This document shows, in pieces, positions 26,343 through 38,067 of a stretch of DNA of 64,000 bases. The position numbers and the translations under genes are program-made. The stretch is taken from assembly GCA_046484285.1 (NCBI GenBank), contig JAWOBP010000088.1, forward strand, positions 29,722 to 93,721, given 5' to 3'. Each line of letters starts with the position of its first letter. Positions within the stretch are counted from its first letter, which is position 1. Below the pieces are notes generated by a model. It made no database searches and was not told the DNA's origin. It saw nothing but the letters and a program-made list of their open reading frames with translations. The stretch comes from CAZHCG01 sp046484285. Its GTDB lineage: Bacteria; Myxococcota_A; Polyangia; JAAYKL01.

Positions 26343-27242
26343 ATGAGCCGCTGGGTGCCTTGCGTCGTCGTCGCGCTTTCGGTCGCATGCGCCTCTTCGA
26401 CCTTGGATACGGGGAGCGAAGACGACGACGACACCGGAGCCTCGACGGACGCCGACGTCGATTCCGACGCGGATGCGGACGGGGACAGCGACGCCGACTC
26501 GGATTCGGACACGGATTCCGACAGCGACGCCGACTCCGATTCCGATACGGACGCGGACACCGATTCCGACGCGGAGATCGACTGCATCTACGAGTGCCTG
26601 CCGCCCGCTCAATGCCAGGGTCCGCAAGACGCGATCCACGAGAGCATGAGCTGCGATCAGCAAGGAGACGTCTGCTGCGAGACGGGCGGGGACGCCGATG
26701 TCGACACCGACACCGATGCGGACACCGACACCGATGCGGACACCGACACCGACACCGACACCAGCCCGTGCAGCCTCTCGGTCGAGGAGTCGTTCGATTC
26801 GTCGTCGCTGCCCGGCGGCTGGGTGGTCGACAACTACGACGGAGACGGATATCAGTATACCTGGACTTGGAGCAACACGAGCAACACGACCGGCGGGAGC
26901 GGCGGGTACTGGTGGGTGGACTCCACTCCCTACCACGAGGATTTCGACGATCGGCTGCTGACGGCCGAGTACGATCTCGGAGATTGCTCGTCGGTGACGC
27001 TCTCTTACAACCACGATTACAGCGACTACGACGTTGACGATTTCGGCTACGTCGATATCCAGGTGGACCAGGGCGGCTGGCAGACCGTGCAGGTCTACGA
27101 CAGCTCCCAGGACGGCTTCGCCAGCCACCAGGTCGATTCCTACCTGGGCTCGGGAACCAGCTTCCGCTTTCGCTTCAGGTACGTGGGAAACTACGACTAC
27201 TACTGGAAGCTCGACGACGTGCAGGTGACCGGGGAGCTCTGA
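26343..27242 (+). CDS. Lipoprotein with two acidic stalks, Cys knot and beta-sandwich
   Basis: 299 residues. Signal with lipobox VVVALSVACASS. Two Asp/Ser/Thr stalks (about 30-80 and 118-140) flank a small Cys-rich module (CIYECLPPAQCQ, CDQQGDVCCE; six Cys). The C-terminal domain (about 145-299) resembles a MAM/laminin-G jelly roll: EESFDSSSLPGGWVVDNYDG, then RFRFRYVGNYDYYWKLDDVQ. Surface adhesion or binding is plausible. GGAGG precedes the ATG. It converges with, and overlaps, the end of nth by 68 bp. Confidence 0.76.
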   Translation: MSRWVPCVVVALSVACASSTLDTGSEDDDDTGASTDADVDSDADADGDSDADSDSDTDSDSDADSDSDTDADTDSDAEIDCIYECLPPAQCQGPQDAIHESMSCDQQGDVCCETGGDADVDTDTDADTDTDADTDTDTDTSPCSLSVEESFDSSSLPGGWVVDNYDGDGYQYTWTWSNTSNTTGGSGGYWWVDSTPYHEDFDDRLLTAEYDLGDCSSVTLSYNHDYSDYDVDDFGYVDIQVDQGGWQTVQVYDSSQDGFASHQVDSYLGSGTSFRFRFRYVGNYDYYWKLDDVQVTGEL

Positions 27243-27909
27243 TCGCCTGTTTCTTTCGATTCTTGCGGGCTTCTTCGGCGATTCGTCCGCGGCTGGCGGC
27301 CCAGGAGCAGATCGGGCAGCGCGTCAGGTCGTGGCCGCGGGCCGGGCAGTGCTCGCGTCCGAAGTAGATGATCTGGAGGTGGCGATCGCGCCAGCTCTCC
27401 GGCGGCCAGAGTTTTTTCAGATCGCGTTCGGTGCGCAGCGGCGACTCGCCTCGCGACAGCCCCCAGCGGGCGGCCAGGCGGTGGATGTGCGTGTCGACCG
27501 GGAAGGCCGGCAGACCGAACGCCTGGGAGAGCACCACTCCGGCGGTCTTGTGCCCCACGCCGGGCAGCGCCTCCAACTCGTCGAAGGTACGCGGCACCTC
27601 GCCGCCGTGGTCGCGGGTCAGGATTTCGGAAAGAGCGCTGATCGCCCTGCTCTTGGACGATGCCAGCCCGCAGGGCCGGATCGTGATTTCGATCTTCTCG
27701 CGGGGCAGCCGCGCCATCTCCTCGGGGGTCGAGGCGAGTGCGAACAGCCGCGGCGCGGTCTCGTTGACCCGCTTGTCGGTGCACTGCGCCGAGAGCACGG
27801 TCGCGACCAGCAGCGTGTACGGATCGCGGTGCCCGAGCGGAACGCCGGGGCGCGGGTAGAGCTCGTCCAGAATCGCGGCGATGCGCCGCGCCTTTTCCTT
27901 GCGAGTCAC
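27175..27909 (-). CDS. nth: Endonuclease III
   Basis: 244 residues. Base-excision repair glycosylase/AP lyase for oxidised pyrimidines. The helix-hairpin-helix LPGVGHKTAGVVL carries the catalytic Lys and PVDTHIHRLAARWGL the catalytic Asp. The C-terminal cluster region reads REHCPARGHDLTRCPICSW: three Cys spaced C-x9-C-x2-C, without the usual fourth, so the [4Fe-4S] cluster may be altered or use another ligand. A basic Ser/Arg tail of about 25 residues follows and runs into the convergent lipoprotein gene. Confidence 0.93.
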   Translation of the reverse strand: MTRKEKARRIAAILDELYPRPGVPLGHRDPYTLLVATVLSAQCTDKRVNETAPRLFALASTPEEMARLPREKIEITIRPCGLASSKSRAISALSEILTRDHGGEVPRTFDELEALPGVGHKTAGVVLSQAFGLPAFPVDTHIHRLAARWGLSRGESPLRTERDLKKLWPPESWRDRHLQIIYFGREHCPARGHDLTRCPICSWAASRGRIAEEARKNRKKQAIRAPRSPARRRASSSSRSFPRT

Positions 27910-28078
27910 GCCGCCAGCATAGCATCAACGTTCATCTATTTGGCTCACTGATTCGGAGGCTGGGGAACAGGCTGGACAAAGGGCGGGGCACTTGCCTTTC
28001 GGCGTTGGGCGGACTAGCTTGTGTGCGGCCCGCCGGAGGCGGGCGAGGAGAGGGAAGCAAAGCGACGGACGAGACGCG

Positions 28079-31056
<2,978 letters not shown>

Positions 31057-31078
<22 letters not shown>

Positions 31079-32268
31079 TCGGGGCTCTGTTGCTGGCGGT
31101 CGGGTGTGGAGGCGCTCCCGGTCCCGATCTCTCGACACGGCTCGAAGCCGATCGGGCCTCCCCGCGCGAGGAAGGGCCTCTTCGCGCCGAGCATTACGGG
31201 GGAGCGGCGCCCGCGGTCGATTTGCGATCCCGAGAGCAGGATCTGTGGAGCGAGCTGGCCGGCGAGAGCGACGGCTGCAGCTGCATGATCGATCCGCGCC
31301 TGGTGCTGGCGGCGCGGCTACATGCCGATGATCTCTCCGCACGCGACGGCGGCCCCCGCCGCGGCGATATCGATCACCTCCGCTTTCAGCTCGAGACGGT
31401 GGGCGGCACCGATTATGGTGTGCAGTCGTTCGTCGCTTCGCCGGATGCCGAGGGCCGGGCCGCGCTGGAGCGATTCGTCGCCAAGCGCGGTGGAGAATGG
31501 ACGCACTGCGGAGTCGGCGCTGCGGCCGGTACGAGCGACGCGGTGGTCGTCTGGATCGGAGTCAGGCGCCTGCTCGAGCTCGATCCGATCCCGGTCCGGA
31601 GCCGGGTCGGCGCCAGGCTGCGGGTCGGCGGTGGCGTGCTGGTCGACGAGCCGCGGCGGTTGCTGGCCTACCAGGGGCTGCCCGACGGAAGCGTGCGCCG
31701 CCTGGCGGTCGAGGGCTCCCGGCGACTGGAGGTGACGGTCGAGCTCGACCGCGGAGGGCGGCACGACCTGGAGATCCTGCTCGATGTCGGGCGGGGACCC
31801 GAGGTCGCGGCGCTGTTGCACCTCTACGCCGGCGTGGAGCCGGCGGTGCGTCCGGTCGTTACGCCGGATCTGGGCGCGGGGGACGGCGATCTCGCTTTGG
31901 ACGAGCGGTTGGCCTCGATGCTGACCGCCGCGCGCCGCAGGTCGGGGCTGCGTCCCCTGCGTCGCGATCCGCGCCTGGACGAGATCGCCTGCGAGCACTG
32001 CGAGGCGATGACACAGCTGGGTTTCTTCGGCCACGTGGGACCTCGAGGTGACGATCTGGCCGCCCGCCTGCGGTCGCACGACCTGCTGCCGCAAAGAAGC
32101 GCGGAGAACATCGCGCGTAGCTCCAGCGTGGCGCGGGCCCACCGCAACCTGATGGCGAGCCCCTCGCATCGTATGCACGTGCTCGACCGGAGCTTCACGC
32201 ACGTGGGCATCGGCGTGGCTCGCGACGGTGACGAGGTGGTGGTCACCCAGGTTTTCGCCCGCTGGTGA
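31057..32268 (+). CDS. CAP/SCP-domain lipoprotein
   Basis: About 403 residues. The start GTG 31057 lies inside the end of secA (22-bp overlap) and gives a short lipoprotein signal (SLIGALLLAVGCGG); no ATG is available before it. The middle (about 60-280) is an unassigned region with CSCMIDPRLVLAARLHADDL near the N-terminus. The C-terminal CAP domain (about 285-403) shows RLDEIACEHCEAMTQLGFFG, HVGPRG, SAENIARS and SPSHRMHVLD, the ENI/SPxHR signature. CAP proteins are secreted and usually bind lipids or other ligands. It converges with the zinc-repeat gene (26-bp overlap). Confidence 0.82.
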
Positions 32269-33463
32269 CGGCGCTCCTGCAATCGGCGCAGAGGGTCGGC
32301 TCGGCCCAGCTTCCGAGCTTGACGAGCAACTGGTGCTCGCGGGTCCATGTGATTGGCCTGCCGCAGCGCCGGCAGGCCAGCTCGCGCGTCTCGGCCTGCT
32401 GCAGAAATGCCTGGCAGTCGTCGCACATCCGCTTGGGCGGGCTGTCCCCGCGGCCCTTGCGCACGGCGGCGAGCTGGCTTTCGGGTCTCCAGGTCCAGCT
32501 GCCTTCGCAGCCCTCGTACTTGCAGGGGACCTGGCGGGGTTCCAGTGATCGGATCTGGTCGGCGCACTCGGTGCACATCCGCCGCGGCGGATCGCTGCGG
32601 CCCTGCGCCGCGGCCTCGAGCTGCATGCCGCGCTTCCAGACCCAGGTGTTCCTGCATCCGGCGATGCGGCATTCGACCTCGATGTCGCGATACTCCAGGT
32701 AGCGTCCGTGACACTGCTCGCACATCCTCGCTGGCGGCTCTTCCTCGCCGGCGGCGTGCGCTTCGAGCTGGGCGAAGCGCGTCCATGTCCAGCTGTTCTC
32801 GCAGCCGCGCACCCGGCAGGGCACCTCCCGTTCCTCGAGCCGGGCGAAACGTTCGGAGCAGTCGGGGCACATCCGCTTTGGGGGATCGCCGCGGCCCTGT
32901 GCCGCCGCCTCGAGCTGGGCGAAACGCGTCCAGGTCCAGCTGCCCTCGCAACCGTGAATCCGGCAGGGCATCTCGCGCTGTTCGATCTGTACGAAGCGCT
33001 GGTAGCACTGCTCGCACATCCTGGCCGGAGGCCTGGCCTCGCCGGAACCGCCGTCGGCCTCGAGACGCTTGGCGCCCGACCACGTCCAGGTGTTCTTGCA
33101 GCCGCGTACGCGACACCGCACCTCGCGGCTCTCTATCTCACGGGCCTTTTCGCGGCAGTCGCGGCAGAGACGGTTACGCGGGGGATCGGTCGAGCCCCGC
33201 TCCAGCGCGGCCATGCGGGCGGCGCGCGTCCAGGTCCAGGTGTTGTCGCAACCTTCGGCGGCGCAAGGGACCTCCACGTCGTCCAGCCCCTTGTGGTCGG
33301 CGTAGCAGTCGGCGCACATCCGGCGCGGGTCGCCCTTCTTGCCGTCGCTGATCCAGCGCAGCTGGTCGATTCCCTCCCAGGTCCAGGTGTTCCGGCAGCC
33401 GGCCACCCGGCAGGGCATCTGCTTGCTCTTCAGGTTGCTGAGCAACGATGCTTTCAGTGTCAC
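32243..33463 (-). CDS. Protein of eight tandem TWTW zinc-finger-like repeats
   Basis: 406 residues, almost wholly built of eight repeats of about 49 residues. Each has 'V-x-C-x4-G-C-x-N/G-S/T-W-T-W', a helix with QLEA, a PP-x-RMC-x2-C pair and an 'E-x-R-E' boundary. Examples: PCRVAGCRNTWTWEG, RCRVRGCKNTWTWSG, PCRIHGCEGSWTWTR, and RMCEQC, RMCPDC, RMCDDC. The spacing C-x4-C … C-x2-C fits one Zn2+ per repeat; the last repeat is C-x2-C … C-x2-C. There is no signal peptide, so it is probably cytoplasmic and may bind nucleic acid or protein (inference). Its ATG overlaps the mtaB stop by 4 bp. I know no characterised homologue. Confidence 0.85.
   Translation of the reverse strand: MTLKASLLSNLKSKQMPCRVAGCRNTWTWEGIDQLRWISDGKKGDPRRMCADCYADHKGLDDVEVPCAAEGCDNTWTWTRAARMAALERGSTDPPRNRLCRDCREKAREIESREVRCRVRGCKNTWTWSGAKRLEADGGSGEARPPARMCEQCYQRFVQIEQREMPCRIHGCEGSWTWTRFAQLEAAAQGRGDPPKRMCPDCSERFARLEEREVPCRVRGCENSWTWTRFAQLEAHAAGEEEPPARMCEQCHGRYLEYRDIEVECRIAGCRNTWVWKRGMQLEAAAQGRSDPPRRMCTECADQIRSLEPRQVPCKYEGCEGSWTWRPESQLAAVRKGRGDSPPKRMCDDCQAFLQQAETRELACRRCGRPITWTREHQLLVKLGSWAEPTLCADCRSAVTSGRKPG
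32270..33420 (-). repeat. Eight direct repeats of about 147 bp inside the TWTW gene
   Basis: Each unit encodes one C-x4-C/TWTW/C-x2-C module. Units are diverged at the DNA level but keep phase and length (48-51 codons), which suggests old internal duplication under selection rather than recent slippage. Repeats 4 and 5 (SWTWTRFAQLEA in both) are the most alike. Confidence 0.8.
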
Positions 33464-34749
33464 GGTGCGTTCTCCCTCTCGATCACGACAGCGCTGATCC
33501 TATCCCTTTCCCATCCCTGCTCCAACCTCGCCGCCAGCAACTCGCCGGGGGTTGCCGAGGCGCAGTGCACCGCGACCCGCACGTAGTCCTCGGACAGGCC
33601 GCTCGCGCCCCGCTCGTCACTCTGCTCTACCAGGATCTCCCGGCGGGTGCCGATCAGCCCCGCGCGAAACTCTCGCCCCAGCCGATCCGACAGCTCGCGC
33701 ACGACGCGCACCCGCCGGCGGGCCTCGCCGCGGGACGGAGTCGGGGCGTCGAGCCCGGCGGCGGGCGTGTCCGGTCGGGGCGAGTAGGGGAAGGCGTGCA
33801 CGTATGCGGGGCGCACGGTCTCGAGCACTTCGAGCGTGTGTTGCAAGGCACCGGCGCTCTCCCCCGGAAAGCCGAGCAGTACGTCGGTGCCGAGAGCCAG
33901 TCCGTCGACGTTGCGGCGAGCCGCTTCGACCAGGCGTACGAAGTCGCCGCCTCGGTATCCGCGTCTCATCAGCGCCAGGACCTCGTCGTCGCCGGACTGC
34001 AAGGGTAGGTGCAGGTGGGGGCAGATCCGGGGATGGCCGCCGACGACCTCCAGCAACCTCTCGTCGACGGCCCACGGCTCCAGCGAGCTGAAACGCACCC
34101 GGCCCGGTGCGAAGCGATCGGCCGCCAGCTCGACCAGCTCCGCCAGTGATCGTTTCGGTGTCAGGTCGCGTCCCCAGGCACCGATCTGCACTCCGGTCAG
34201 CACCAGCTCCCGGTATCCCGCCTCGGCGAAGAGGGCCGCCTCCTCTTCGACCAGCTCGGGCGGCAGCGATCGGGGAGCACCGCGCGCGCGGGGCACGATG
34301 CAGTAGGCGCAGCCGTGATCGCAGCCGCTCTGCACCTTGAGCAACGGACGCGCGCGACCGAAAAAGGCCGGTCGCGGTGGTGCCGCGGGCGTGCTTCCTC
34401 CGGCCAGCTCGTTGATCCAGCCGGCCAGCTCGAGCGGATCCACGTCTCCGCCTCCCCGCCGTTCGACGCGGTTTCCCAGCTTCCATGCCGAGTCGCGTCC
34501 GGCCGAGACAGCGCACCCGGTCAACACCACGCGCGCTCCGGGATAGCGACGCAGAGCCCGGCGCGCCAGCTTGCGGCAATCGCGCTCCGCCTCGGCGGTG
34601 ACGCAGCAGGTGTTGATCACAACCAGGTCGCAGTCGTCTTCGTTTTTCGATAGGAGAACCGCCGCGCCGTCGAGATACCGAGCCAGGCGCGCGCTGTCCG
34701 CCTGGTTGGCGCGACAGCCGACGGTCCATATCGTCACTTTCAGCGGCAT
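33460..34749 (-). CDS. mtaB: tRNA methylthiotransferase, MtaB-type (radical SAM)
   Basis: 429 residues. The UPF0004 domain has three cluster Cys (TVGCRANQAD, NTCCVTAEAE, VLTGCAVSA). The radical-SAM motif is SGCDHGCAYCIVPRARG (C-x3-C-x2-C), and a TRAM-like C-terminus follows. MtaB adds a 2-methylthio group to N6-threonylcarbamoyladenosine 37 of tRNA; RimO and MiaB are the alternatives, but the CRANQ and PRARGAPRS context favours MtaB. ATG 34749 is chosen for the N-terminus MPLKVTIWTVGC and GGGAGA 8 bp upstream. It is coupled (ATGA) to the TWTW zinc-repeat gene. Confidence 0.9.
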   Translation of the reverse strand: MPLKVTIWTVGCRANQADSARLARYLDGAAVLLSKNEDDCDLVVINTCCVTAEAERDCRKLARRALRRYPGARVVLTGCAVSAGRDSAWKLGNRVERRGGGDVDPLELAGWINELAGGSTPAAPPRPAFFGRARPLLKVQSGCDHGCAYCIVPRARGAPRSLPPELVEEEAALFAEAGYRELVLTGVQIGAWGRDLTPKRSLAELVELAADRFAPGRVRFSSLEPWAVDERLLEVVGGHPRICPHLHLPLQSGDDEVLALMRRGYRGGDFVRLVEAARRNVDGLALGTDVLLGFPGESAGALQHTLEVLETVRPAYVHAFPYSPRPDTPAAGLDAPTPSRGEARRRVRVVRELSDRLGREFRAGLIGTRREILVEQSDERGASGLSEDYVRVAVHCASATPGELLAARLEQGWERDRISAVVIERENAP

Positions 34750-34886
34750 CGCCAGAGTCTCCCGGCGGCGACTGTTCCGTCCGCCGCCGCCGAGCCGCGA
34801 ATACGTTGACAGACGTGCGGGCCGATGACAATCATGGTTCGAGTTTTGGCCAATACGAAAGAGCGCAAACACGGAAGGGACCACAG

Positions 34887-35213
34887 ATGGCGGACAAGCT
34901 GATCAACGTGACCGACGCCAATTTCGCCAGCGAGGTGGAGCAGTCCGGCACGCCGGTGCTGGTCGATTTCGGAGCGACCTGGTGCGGGCCGTGCAAGGGG
35001 CTGGGGGAAACGCTGGACGGGATGGTCGACAGCTACGACGGCAAGGTGAAGTTCTGCTACGTGGATATCCAGGAGGCGCCGATGACCGCCGGCAGGCTGG
35101 GCGTGCGCTCGGTGCCGATGCTGGTCCTGTTCAACAACGGCAATCCCGCTGGATCGTTGACGGGCGCGGTTCCCCGCCCCAAGATCGAAGATCTGATCAA
35201 CAGCATTTTCTAG
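34887..35213 (+). CDS. trxA: Thioredoxin
   Basis: 108 residues, normal size. The active site is ATWCGPCKGL, followed by YVDIQEAP and the cis-Pro loop VRSVPMLVLF. It is a cytoplasmic disulfide reductant. GGAAGGGA precedes ATG 34887. It is divergent from mtaB and alone; the symbol is the generic one. Confidence 0.95.
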   Translation: MADKLINVTDANFASEVEQSGTPVLVDFGATWCGPCKGLGETLDGMVDSYDGKVKFCYVDIQEAPMTAGRLGVRSVPMLVLFNNGNPAGSLTGAVPRPKIEDLINSIF

Positions 35214-35272
35214 CTCGAGTTTACCGAGATCGGGCTACCTGCCTGGCGGTGCGGCTCACTCGGACGCCGGGC

Positions 35273-37600
35273 TCAATCGGCGACCACCGCCAGAGTCAAC
35301 AGCGTGACCGTCGCGGCCAGCAGCGCGAAGACGACGATCGGCAACGCGATTTCGATCAGCCGCAGCGCCCGTGTTTCGGTAAGCTGGTTCCAGGAGGGGC
35401 GCAGGCGAGAGGCGCGCAACAGGATCGTAGGTTGGGATTCGTCATCGGTCTCGCCGCTGTCGTCGTACAGCGCGCGAGACGTGGACGGTTCCCGGCGTCT
35501 GCCGCCCTGACGGGGAGGCGGCCGGCGCGGAGGAGTCGCGGGCGGGCGGCTCTGCTTGCGACCCTGGACCGAGCGCGGAAAACCGCGAACCTGCGACGGC
35601 TCTTCGACGACGGGCGGCGCGATGAAGGAGATAACCGAATCGTCCGAGGATGTCTCCATTCGCCTGCGCCAATCCTCCTCCGACTCCTTGCGGATTTTGG
35701 GGTCGTCCGGATAGGTCGTGACACTCGTGATCTCTCCGATCCGCGCCTCCTCGAGACGGGCGGCGGCTCGCAGCAGGCGAGGATCGATTCCCTCAACGGA
35801 CTGCTGCTGCTTCTTCAACAGCTCGGCCGCCTTGCGGGAGCGACCGCCCCGCCGTTCGGACTCCAGCCGGGCTGCGGCTCGGACGAATCTCGGATCGACT
35901 CCTTCCAGCTTCTCCGCGCGCCTGATCAGCTCCTCGGTGGATGATCGGTCGGCATCCAGGGCCTGCTTCTCCAGAGTGCTGACCGCCTCCCGGGTGCTGG
36001 CCCGCTCCACCTGCTCGATCATCTCGGGCTCGATCTCCTGCGTGTGCTCCGAGGGTCCGCCATGGCTCTCCACTGCCTCGAGGGCGTCCACGTCGATCTC
36101 CTGGGTGATCTCGCGTCGTTCCCTGGAACCGCCCACACCCAGCTTCTCCAATGCGCCGTCGTCCAGCTCACGGTAGGCGTCCGCCCGTTGAGCAGGGGGC
36201 GGAGCCGCCTTGCGAGCGGGAGGGGGCACCGAATCGCGGCGTAGCGGCTGAGGGCGGCGTGGCTCGACCGCGTGTGCAGCCGCGGGCGGTGGAGTGCTGG
36301 AGTGTCGCGCCCGTGGAGGCGGCGGAGTGCTGGGTCTGCGCGCCGGGGGCGGCGGCGGAGCGCTGGAGCGCCGCGCCGGAGGCGGCGGAGTGCCGGGTCG
36401 CTCAGGCTCGGCCGGCGGTGGATTTCGACTGGGCCTTGCCAACGGCAACGGGGTCTGCTCGCCGGGGGATTTGCCCTCCACGTGCGCCCGGATCACGTCG
36501 GCCATCGAGACCTGGGCGGTCTCCTCGGGCAGATCGTCCCAACCCAGCGAGTTCTGCTTTTTTGGCGGATCTTTTTTTTCTTCGACGTCGAGGTCGACGG
36601 CTACGTCGCCGAGGTCGTCGAAACGTTCGCTCTCCTCCCTGGCCGGAGCGGGCGGCGCTGGCCGGCGACGGGCCGGCGGCGGCGCGGCGGCGCGGCGCGG
36701 CGGTTGCGTGGGGCTGCGTCCGGCGGCGGCCTCCTCGATCGAGGCGACCAGCTCGGCGACCGACTGGTGGCGGCCGCGGGGATCGGCCAGCAGCGCGCGG
36801 CGCAGCACGATGTCGAGCGGCTCGGGGAGATCGGGATCCGCGTTGCGGAACAGCTCCGGACGACCGTCGTAACGCACCTGGGTCAGCATCTCGCCGAGCA
36901 GTACTCCGAGCGCGAAGACATCCGTCCTGGCGTCCGGTCGCATGCCGGCGGTCAGCTCGGGAGCAACGTACTCGCGTACTCGTCCCTCCGAGCGCAGGCG
37001 GTATCCAACGGCGAACGGGGGGAGATGCACGGCGAGAGCCGCGTCGAGTAGCTTGAGGTTTTCGGGAAGCACCCAGATGTTCTCCGGAGAGAGCGAGCCG
37101 TGCACCTCCACGACACCTTCGGAGAACGGAACGACGATCTTGCGGAAGATCGGCAGGATCTCGTCGACGGTGAAGCTGCGTCCCTGGCCGCGGCGGTTGT
37201 CCATCAGGTCGCGCAGCGGCACGCCGTCCAGCAGCGCGTAGACGACGAAGTAGTTTGTCTTTTCGCAATTGACATCGAGCACGCGGTTGAGCAGGACGTG
37301 ACCGCCTCTCACCATGCGCCGCATGCCCTTGAGAAAGTCCCGGCCGACCACCTCGTCCGGAATCAGGGCCGGGTGGATCAGCTTGACGGCCACTTCGGAA
37401 TCGGTCTCCAGATCGACCGCCTTGAGCACGGTGCCGAGCCTGCCCGATCCCAGCGACTCGTCCACTTCGTAGCGACCGCGGACCAGCTCTCCGGGGCGAT
37501 ATCCGCCCAGCGGGTCGTGCGATGCATTCGGATTCCAGCCGCACTGGGGGCACGTCCCTGATGAGAAATCGAAGCTGGTGCCGCACTGGATACAGTCCAC
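35273..37600 (-). CDS. Zinc-ribbon Ser/Thr pseudokinase with Pro-rich linker and C-terminal TM
   Basis: 775 residues from GTG 37600 (GAGG 7 bp upstream). A zinc ribbon (C3, C6, C17, C20) precedes a kinase fold: Gly loop GSGRLG 51-56, Lys73 in VAVK. The catalytic loop reads HGSLSPEN (167-174), so the Asp and Lys of HRDLKPEN are lost, and DFG is DAA (186-188). It should not be catalytic. After about 290 there is a long Pro/Arg linker, then two copies of 'EGxDPRxxRAAARLE' (EGVDPRFVRAAARLE, EGIDPRLLRAAARLE), and a C-terminal TM (IALPIVVFALLAATVTLLTL). It is probably a membrane-tethered scaffold. Confidence 0.85.
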   Translation of the reverse strand: MDCIQCGTSFDFSSGTCPQCGWNPNASHDPLGGYRPGELVRGRYEVDESLGSGRLGTVLKAVDLETDSEVAVKLIHPALIPDEVVGRDFLKGMRRMVRGGHVLLNRVLDVNCEKTNYFVVYALLDGVPLRDLMDNRRGQGRSFTVDEILPIFRKIVVPFSEGVVEVHGSLSPENIWVLPENLKLLDAALAVHLPPFAVGYRLRSEGRVREYVAPELTAGMRPDARTDVFALGVLLGEMLTQVRYDGRPELFRNADPDLPEPLDIVLRRALLADPRGRHQSVAELVASIEEAAAGRSPTQPPRRAAAPPPARRRPAPPAPAREESERFDDLGDVAVDLDVEEKKDPPKKQNSLGWDDLPEETAQVSMADVIRAHVEGKSPGEQTPLPLARPSRNPPPAEPERPGTPPPPARRSSAPPPPPARRPSTPPPPRARHSSTPPPAAAHAVEPRRPQPLRRDSVPPPARKAAPPPAQRADAYRELDDGALEKLGVGGSRERREITQEIDVDALEAVESHGGPSEHTQEIEPEMIEQVERASTREAVSTLEKQALDADRSSTEELIRRAEKLEGVDPRFVRAAARLESERRGGRSRKAAELLKKQQQSVEGIDPRLLRAAARLEEARIGEITSVTTYPDDPKIRKESEEDWRRRMETSSDDSVISFIAPPVVEEPSQVRGFPRSVQGRKQSRPPATPPRRPPPRQGGRRREPSTSRALYDDSGETDDESQPTILLRASRLRPSWNQLTETRALRLIEIALPIVVFALLAATVTLLTLAVVAD

Positions 37601-38067
37601 GCCGCTACCTCGTCGTCCGCGCCGCTCGCTGCCAAGGCGAGGGCTGGTGGCGAACGGCCGCACATTCTATCACATAGATGCGAGGTGGCCACCCGCGCGC
37701 CCGTCGAGCATTCCGCGCTGTGGAAAAAGCGTTTCGGGCCGGGGGTCCGGTGGGCGGCGCTCGATCGCGATACCCATTCACGTGGCAACAAATTGACGCG
37801 GCCTCGGATCTGGACCGGCTGCGCCTCGTGCTCGACGCGCTGCCCGATGATCGGAGTCGGCTCCGAAAACCAGCTCGAGACGACCACCGGCGCACCGCTG
37901 CGCCTGTTTGCCTGCATTTAGAAACGCCGCGTGCCGCGCAACCTATCGAAAGCGCAGATCCGACTCCGCCCCTGCCTCCAAGCCGACCGGTGTCGCCTAT
38001 CGATGAGACCCAGGCCCCCTCAGAAAACCTCACAGCGCGGATGGCTCAGGGAGAAACAGCGCGAGGC
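37601..38067. other. Long intergenic region with a transposase-like relic
   Basis: 467 bp between the pseudokinase start and the end of the aromatic-rich lipoprotein gene. Open frames here have no ribosome binding site. The only recognisable content is the short transposase-like fragment at 37765-37860. The promoter of the pseudokinase should lie in the left 150 bp (ATTCTATCACATAGAT near 37664 is AT-rich and may contain it). Confidence 0.5.
37765..37860 (+). pseudogene. N-terminal fragment of a transposase-like gene
   Basis: Plus-strand codons read YPFTWQQIDAASDLDRLRLV, then LDALPDD. This resembles the N-terminus of a transposase family common in deltaproteobacterial genomes, where DALPDE is followed by a RGRGRDDYPVR segment. 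That following segment is present, on the minus strand, at the right end of this window (63905-64000) with the shared DALPD. No intact gene remains here. The family call is from memory and needs a search. Confidence 0.35.

Noticed and set aside
25811..26762. Short tandem repeats considered as CRISPR or origin iterons
   Set aside because: They encode uninterrupted Asp-rich stalks in frame inside lipoprotein genes.
32270..33420. Regular repeats considered as a CRISPR array
   Set aside because: Units of about 147 bp are diverged, contiguous and in coding phase; there are no spacers.
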